From: an uncultured Oscillospiraceae bacterium
GTDB lineage: Bacteria > Bacillota > Clostridia > Oscillospirales > Acutalibacteraceae
DNA length: 8,396 nucleotides
Assembly: GCA_900555545.1 (NCBI GenBank)
Contig: USLQ01000026.1
Location: 1 to 8,396 of the forward strand
Reading direction: 5' to 3'
Numbering within the stretch: position 1 is the stretch's first letter; each line of letters starts with the position of its first letter. The position numbers and the translations under genes are program-made. The notes beneath the pieces are model-generated. The model saw only the letters and a program-made list of their open reading frames with translations, did no database searches and was not told the DNA's origin. Shown here one piece after another: positions 4,478-8,396 of this stretch.

Positions 4478-5608
4478 GTGTTCGCATATCTGGATAACAG
4501 CGCCACAACGCGCGTCTGCAAACAGGCGGCGGATAAGATGTACGAGGTTCTCACCCGGCAGTATGGGAATCCGTCCTCGCTGCACACGCTGGGCTTTCAG
4601 GCCAATGAGATCCTGGAGGAGTCGCGCAGCACGCTGGCCCGGATGCTCGGATGCAGCGGCGAAGAGGTGTTCTTTACCTCCGGTGGGACAGAGAGCAACA
4701 ACATGGCTGTTTTCGGCGTGATGGAACACGGTGGAAGGCGCGGCGGCGTGATTTCCACTCCGGTGGAGCATCCGAGTGTGGAGCAGCCGGTGCGCGTGCT
4801 CGGCGACAGTGGGTGCGACGTCTTTTTTGCGCCGGTGGACCGCGGCGGGCGGATCGATTCTGAAGTAGTGCTTGCCCATGTAAATGAACGTACGGAGCTG
4901 CTCTCCGTTATGCTGGTCAATAACGAACTGGGGACGGTGCAGCCGGTGGCGGCTCTGTTTGAGGCCGCCAAACGTAAAAACCCCCGCTTGGCCACGCACT
5001 GTGACTGCGTGCAGGCTTTTGGTAAAATGGAGGTGCGCCCAGCCCGCCTGCATGCGGACCTGGTCACGATCAGTTCTCACAAAATCCATGGCCCCAAGGG
5101 TGTGGGGGCGTTGTACATCCGGCGGGGGATCCGCCTGCATCCCCGCGTGTTCGGCGGCCATCAGGAGAAGCAGGTCCGCTGTGGTACGGAGAACCTGCCT
5201 GGTATCGCCGGATTTGCGGCGGCGGCGCGCGTGCTCCCGGATTGGAAAAAATCCTGGGTGGAGGTAGAAAGGCTGCGGGATCATCTGACGCAGGAGCTGT
5301 CCACTATGGAGGATGTCGTGATAAACTCCCCTGCGGACGCGATGCCGTATATTGTCAATGTCTCTTTTCTTGGGATTCCGTCGCAGCCGATGATGAACTT
5401 CCTGTCCGCCAGGGGGATCTGTGTGTCCAGCGGCTCGGCCTGTTCGAGCGGGCACCGCAGCCATGTGCTGTCCGCATGCGGCTTAGAACCCCGCAGGATC
5501 GACAGCGCGATCCGCATCAGCCTTTCACACGACACCACCGTGGAGGAGATTGATTATCTGCTCACCGGGGTGGAGGACGCATTAAAAACGATGAGGAGAA
5601 AAAGATGA
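4478..5608 (+). CDS. nifS: Cysteine desulfurase, NifS/IscS family, partner of ThiI
   Basis: A 376-residue PLP enzyme that takes sulfur from L-cysteine as an enzyme-bound persulfide and releases alanine. Family landmarks are all present: Y-L-D-N-S-A-T-T at 4-11, S-G-G-T-E-S-N-N at 68-75, His98 (V-E-H-P-S) that stacks on PLP, Asp176 and Gln179, the Schiff-base Lys202 in S-S-H-K-I-H-G-P-K-G, R-C-G-T-E-N at 234-239, and the persulfide Cys322 in S-S-G-S-A-C-S-S-G. Its stop overlaps the thiI start as ATGA, which implies translational coupling. The same pairing occurs in Bacillus subtilis, where NifZ supplies sulfur to ThiI for 4-thiouridine in tRNA, so that job is the best inference; iron-sulfur assembly is possible too. 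The usual H-x-D-A-x-Q reads H-C-D-C-V-Q here, adding two Cys beside the cofactor site. The symbol denotes the family, not a proven orthologue. Confidence 0.92.
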   Translation: MFAYLDNSATTRVCKQAADKMYEVLTRQYGNPSSLHTLGFQANEILEESRSTLARMLGCSGEEVFFTSGGTESNNMAVFGVMEHGGRRGGVISTPVEHPSVEQPVRVLGDSGCDVFFAPVDRGGRIDSEVVLAHVNERTELLSVMLVNNELGTVQPVAALFEAAKRKNPRLATHCDCVQAFGKMEVRPARLHADLVTISSHKIHGPKGVGALYIRRGIRLHPRVFGGHQEKQVRCGTENLPGIAGFAAAARVLPDWKKSWVEVERLRDHLTQELSTMEDVVINSPADAMPYIVNVSFLGIPSQPMMNFLSARGICVSSGSACSSGHRSHVLSACGLEPRRIDSAIRISLSHDTTVEEIDYLLTGVEDALKTMRRKR

Positions 5609-6767
5609 AGGAAATCATATTGATTAAAAACGGGGAGCTGGCGCTCAAGGGCCTCAACCGCTCCACCTTTGAGGATATGCTGATGGGCAACATCCGCCGC
5701 AGGCTGAAGGAGCTCGGCGATTTTGAGATCCGCAAGTCCCAGTCCACCATCATGGTGGAGCCTGGCGAAGGCTTTGACTTGGATGAGGCGTGCAGCCGGA
5801 TCGGCAAAATCTTTGGTATCGCGGGGTACTCCCGCGCAGCGGCCGCGCCCAAGGAGATGGAGCAGATGCTCGCCCTGGCGGCGGAATATCTGGCTCCGAC
5901 ACTCCGGTCTGTCCGGACGTTTAAGGTGGAGGCCAAGCGGTCCGATAAGCTGTTCCCGCTCAAGTCGCCGGAGATCTGCGCCCAGACGGGCGGCTATCTG
6001 CTGCGGCGTTTTAAAAACTTGAGTGTGGATGTGCGCAATCCCGATTTTACCGTAATGATCGAGGTGCGTGATCACTATATCTTTATCCACGGCCCGCAGG
6101 TGCGCGGGGCAGGTGGGATGCCGACTGGCAGGGGCGCGGCGCGGTGCTGATCTCCGGCGGGATTGACAGCCCGGTTGCCGCCTGGATGATGGCCAAGCGC
6201 GGCCTTGCGCTGACGGGGATCCACTTTGCCTCCCCCCCATACACCTCCCCCATGGCGGAGAAGAAAGTGCACGACCTGCTCTCCAAGGTGGCAGTGTATA
6301 GTGGGCGGGTCGCCCTGTTTACGGTGCCGTTTACCGAGATTCAGGAGACGATCCGTGACTGCTGCCCGGAGGAGTTTTTTACACTGGTAATGCGGCGGAT
6401 GATGATGCGCATTGCCGGAACTGTCGCGCAGCAGGACAACTGCTCGGCCCTGATCACCGGGGAGAGCTTGGGGCAGGTGGCCAGCCAGACAGTCTACGCG
6501 CTCGGCTGCACGGATGCTGTGGCACAGATGCCTGTCCTTCGTCCTCTGATCGGAATGGATAAAGACGAGATTGTTCGGATCTCCCGCATGATTGATACAT
6601 TTGAACTCTCCTCCCTGCCGTACGAGGACTGCTGTACCGTTTTCACGCCCCGCCATCCGCGTACGCGCCCGACGGTGGAGCAGCTGGAACGGGTGGAGGC
6701 CGCGGTTGAATGGGACGAGATGATTGCAAGAGCGGTGGCGGATACCAAATTTAAAATGATCTACTGA
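5605..6767 (+). pseudogene. thiI: tRNA 4-thiouridine synthetase ThiI, broken by a one-base frameshift
   Basis: ThiI adenylates U8 of tRNA and transfers sulfur to it to make 4-thiouridine; in some bacteria it also serves thiamine synthesis. The first frame (5605-6150, 181 codons) holds the N-terminal ferredoxin-like domain and the THUMP domain (roughly residues 60-165) and ends at the linker G-P-Q-V-R-G-A-G-G-M-P-T-G. The second frame (to 6767) holds the PP-loop ATPase domain: S-G-G-I-D-S-P, then G-E-S-L-G-Q-V-A-S-Q-T and L-P-Y-E-D-C-C-T-V-F. Joining them with one added base near 6132 gives about 387 residues, normal for the Bacillus-type enzyme without rhodanese domain. GAGGAG (5593-5598) serves the ATG, which overlaps the desulfurase stop. 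Both halves keep every key motif, so the break is recent, a sequencing error, or tolerated as two polypeptides. Confidence 0.85.
6127..6150 (+). other. thiI frameshift junction with possible restart codon
   Basis: The upstream frame reads ATG CCG ACT GGC AGG GGC and stops at TGA (6148-6150). The downstream frame reads GGG CGC GGC GCG GTG CTG ATC into the PP-loop motif. A base missing after GGC-AG (for example AGC, giving G-S-G-R-G-A-V) explains both. AGGGG (6130-6134) stands nine bases before GTG at 6144, and GTG and the upstream TGA overlap as GTGCTGA, so coupled re-initiation at this GTG is conceivable. No X-XXY-YYZ slippery heptamer is present. Confidence 0.7.
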
Positions 6768-6797
6768 TAAAACAGTGAAACGGGGCATTCTATTATT

Positions 6798-8066
6798 ATG
6801 AATTGTGAACTTATCAGCGTGGGGACGGAGATCCTGCTGGGGGATATCGTGAATACGGATGCGCAGTTCCTCTCCCGGGAACTGGCGGCGCTTGGGATTG
6901 ACGTGCTGTATACAGACGTAGTCGGCGACAACCGGGAACGGCTGACGGATACGCTCCGGCGCGCCCTCTCACGCAGCGATATCGTAATCCTGAGCGGTGG
7001 CCTGGGCCCCACCAAGGACGATTTGACAAAGGAAGTTTGCTGTGAGACGATGGGTGTCCCCCTGCGGGAGGATGCACGTGCGCTCGCGTGGATCGAAGAA
7101 TATTTCAGGCGGCGCGGAACCCCGATGGCCGATATCAATCGCAAGCAGGCGCTGGTACCGGAGGGCGGTGTGGTCTTTTACAATAGCCGTGGTACGGCGC
7201 CGGGCTGTGCTGTTGAGCGGGACGGCAAGTGCGTTATCTTGTTGCCCGGCCCGCCGCGCGAGCTCAATCCGATGTTTATCGAGGGTGTGCGCCCCTATCT
7301 GTTGGAAAAATATGCGCATGGGGCGATCGTGTCCCGCTCCGTGCGCACCTTTGGTATTGGAGAGTCGGCCATGGCGGCGCAGGTGTCCGATCTGTTGGAT
7401 CGGAAGAATCCGACCGTGGCCCCGTATGCGAAATCGGGCGAGGCGCTCCTGCGCGTGACAGCTAAGGCGGACTCGCGCGAACAGGCGGAGGCGATGTGCG
7501 ACCAAGTGGTGGGGGAGATTCGTGACCGCCTGGGATCCCTCATCTATGGCGTGGATACGCCGGGGCTTGAGTATACAGCCGTGGAACTACTGAAAAAGAG
7601 CGGCAAAAAACTTGCACTTGCGGAATCCTGCACGGCGGGCTACATTGCCAAACGGATCACGGAGGTCCCTGGTGCATCGGAAGTTTTTGAGTGTGGGATT
7701 GTCTCCTACGCCAATAAAATCAAGGAGAAACTGTTGGGTGTGTCAGAACAGACACTCGCGGAGCAGGGAGCGGTGTGCGCCGACGTTGCACGTCAGATGG
7801 CGGAGGGCGTTTTCCGCCTGAGCGGTGCGGATATCGCTGTCTCCGTAACGGGGATCGCCGGGCCGGATCCCTCTGAGGGCGGAAAGCCTGCTGGGCTGAG
7901 TTATCTGGCATTGACAGATGGGACACATACCTATATCCGTAAGGTGACCACCGGCCACGCCGGAGAGGGGAGCCGAGAGTATAATCGCTATGTATCCTCC
8001 TCCAATGCACTGGACATGGTTCGCCTGTACCTGCAGGGCCATTTGGATCAGATCGGAACCCTTTGA
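6798..8066 (+). CDS. cinA: CinA-family protein (MoCF-like domain plus NMN deamidase domain)
   Basis: A 422-residue full-length CinA. Residues 4-170 are the MoCF-biosynthesis-type domain, with I-S-V-G-T-E-I-L-L-G-D at the start and G-G-L-G-P-T-K-D-D at 67-75; in characterised relatives this part acts as an ADP-ribose pyrophosphatase. A linker (about 170-250) leads to the C-terminal CinA/PncC domain (about 255-415), with A-E-S-C-T-A-G at 275-281 and V-T-G-I-A-G-P-D-P at 350-358. PncC-type domains deamidate nicotinamide mononucleotide, recycling NAD by-products, and the combined protein is expected to serve NAD(P) housekeeping in the cytoplasm. The ATG has only a weak ribosome site (GGGG, 12 bases upstream). 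It follows thiI by 30 bp with no terminator. In streptococci cinA is competence-induced and linked to recA; neither recA nor competence genes are seen here. Confidence 0.93.
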   Translation: MNCELISVGTEILLGDIVNTDAQFLSRELAALGIDVLYTDVVGDNRERLTDTLRRALSRSDIVILSGGLGPTKDDLTKEVCCETMGVPLREDARALAWIEEYFRRRGTPMADINRKQALVPEGGVVFYNSRGTAPGCAVERDGKCVILLPGPPRELNPMFIEGVRPYLLEKYAHGAIVSRSVRTFGIGESAMAAQVSDLLDRKNPTVAPYAKSGEALLRVTAKADSREQAEAMCDQVVGEIRDRLGSLIYGVDTPGLEYTAVELLKKSGKKLALAESCTAGYIAKRITEVPGASEVFECGIVSYANKIKEKLLGVSEQTLAEQGAVCADVARQMAEGVFRLSGADIAVSVTGIAGPDPSEGGKPAGLSYLALTDGTHTYIRKVTTGHAGEGSREYNRYVSSSNALDMVRLYLQGHLDQIGTL

Positions 8067-8083
8067 CACTTGTAAATGATGAC

Positions 8084-8089
8084 GGGAGG
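8084..8089 (+). promoter_or_regulatory. Ribosome site fixing the GTG start of the last gene
   Basis: GGGAGG lies eight bases before GTG at 8098. It supports a GTG start. The first ATG in the same frame is 12 codons further on and has no comparable site. Confidence 0.75.
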
Positions 8090-8097
8090 TTTTAACC

Positions 8098-8396
8098 GTG
8101 AACGACGATAAGAACAGGAACAACGAGGAATGGATGAACAAGTACAATCAGGACAGCACTGCCTCCACTCCGGAGAAACGGCCGGATTGGGCCGCCGTGG
8201 TGGAAAAGCCAAAGCCCAAGGAGAGCCGGGGCAAGCGCTTTGTCAAGTCCATCATCCCGTGGAAGGGGGATCCGGCGCTTGAGATTGTACGCAAGCTCCT
8301 GCTGATTGTGGCGATTCTGGTGCTGATCGGCTGTGCGGCATGGGGGATAAACCGCCTGGTGGACCGCTATCAGAGCTCCCATCAGACGGATGAACT
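8098..8396 (+). CDS. Single-pass membrane protein, possibly N-terminus of a class B sortase (cut by window edge)
   Basis: The frame is open from GTG to the window end (99 full codons). Residues 1-60 are hydrophilic and rich in Asn, Glu, Lys and Pro, followed by S-I-I-P-W-K-G-D (51-58), then E-I-V-R-K and a membrane segment at about 66-84. The N-terminus should be cytoplasmic and the missing remainder extracellular. An I-P-W-K-G-D-x-x-x-E-x-x-R-K stretch just before the membrane segment resembles the N-termini of class B sortase-like proteins of gut Clostridia. That is recalled similarity only; the catalytic Cys and Arg would lie beyond the window. It follows cinA by 31 bp in the same direction, so it is probably co-transcribed. 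A different membrane-anchored protein is quite possible. Confidence 0.6.
   Translation, partial: MNDDKNRNNEEWMNKYNQDSTASTPEKRPDWAAVVEKPKPKESRGKRFVKSIIPWKGDPALEIVRKLLLIVAILVLIGCAAWGINRLVDRYQSSHQTDE

Noticed and set aside
4457..5464. A 335-codon open frame antisense to the cysteine desulfurase
   Set aside because: It lies opposite a strongly conserved enzyme and its sequence is rich in His, Arg and Gln, as expected for a GC-rich antisense shadow; no recognisable motif or ribosome site.
6130..6150. Programmed -1 ribosomal frameshifting to make full-length ThiI
   Set aside because: The shift direction fits, but there is no slippery heptamer of the X-XXY-YYZ type and thiI is not known to use recoding. 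A lost base is simpler.
5554..6240. A 228-codon open frame antisense to thiI
   Set aside because: Shadow of the ThiI coding sequence. It crosses the frameshift site only because it is in a different frame, and shows no family features.
6075..6788. A 237-codon minus-strand open frame across the second half of thiI
   Set aside because: The plus-strand frame carries the PP-loop motifs, so this one is an antisense shadow.

Overview
The window looks like chromosome from a spore-forming Clostridia-type Firmicute, plausibly an Oscillospiraceae-like gut bacterium. The reasons are a YpeB-family spore germination protein, strong AAGGAGG-type ribosome sites, two Gram-positive-style lipoproteins, a NifS/ThiI sulfur-transfer pair of the Bacillus arrangement, and moderately GC-rich coding DNA separated by AT-rich intergenic stretches. 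The taxonomic assignment is inference; no rRNA or other marker is present.

Layout. The left half (1-4308) is read entirely on the minus strand. From the centre outwards it carries ypeB; a 294-residue lipoprotein of unknown function with its own good sigma-A-type promoter; a DUF2804-family protein; a 105-residue lipoprotein built of 11-residue amphipathic repeats; and, cut by the left edge, the first eight codons of what may be an ABC-transporter ATPase. The intergenic gaps hold several structured elements: a nested inverted-repeat leader that could mask a ribosome site (564-659), a perfect 12-bp inverted repeat around a promoter (2756-2825), an 11-bp-period direct repeat that resembles a PhoB/OmpR-type operator (164-185), a rho-independent terminator (186-230) and a hairpin pair without a U-tract (1751-1791).

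The right half (4410-8396) is a plus-strand transcription unit with one clear promoter. It holds a NifS-type cysteine desulfurase, overlapping by ATGA the tRNA 4-thiouridine synthetase gene thiI, then cinA, then the start of a single-pass membrane protein that resembles the N-terminus of class B sortases. The desulfurase probably hands persulfide sulfur directly to ThiI, which here has no rhodanese domain. thiI is interrupted by a one-base frameshift between its THUMP and PP-loop domains. The break is either a sequencing error, a recent mutation or, less likely, a genuinely split gene, because a GTG with an AGGGG upstream sits right at the break.

No mobile element, CRISPR array, tRNA or rRNA was seen. 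Most of the window is ordinary housekeeping or sporulation DNA. The items best worth checking are the thiI break, the nested leader at 564-659, the inverted repeat around the 2783-2811 promoter and the hendecad lipoprotein.
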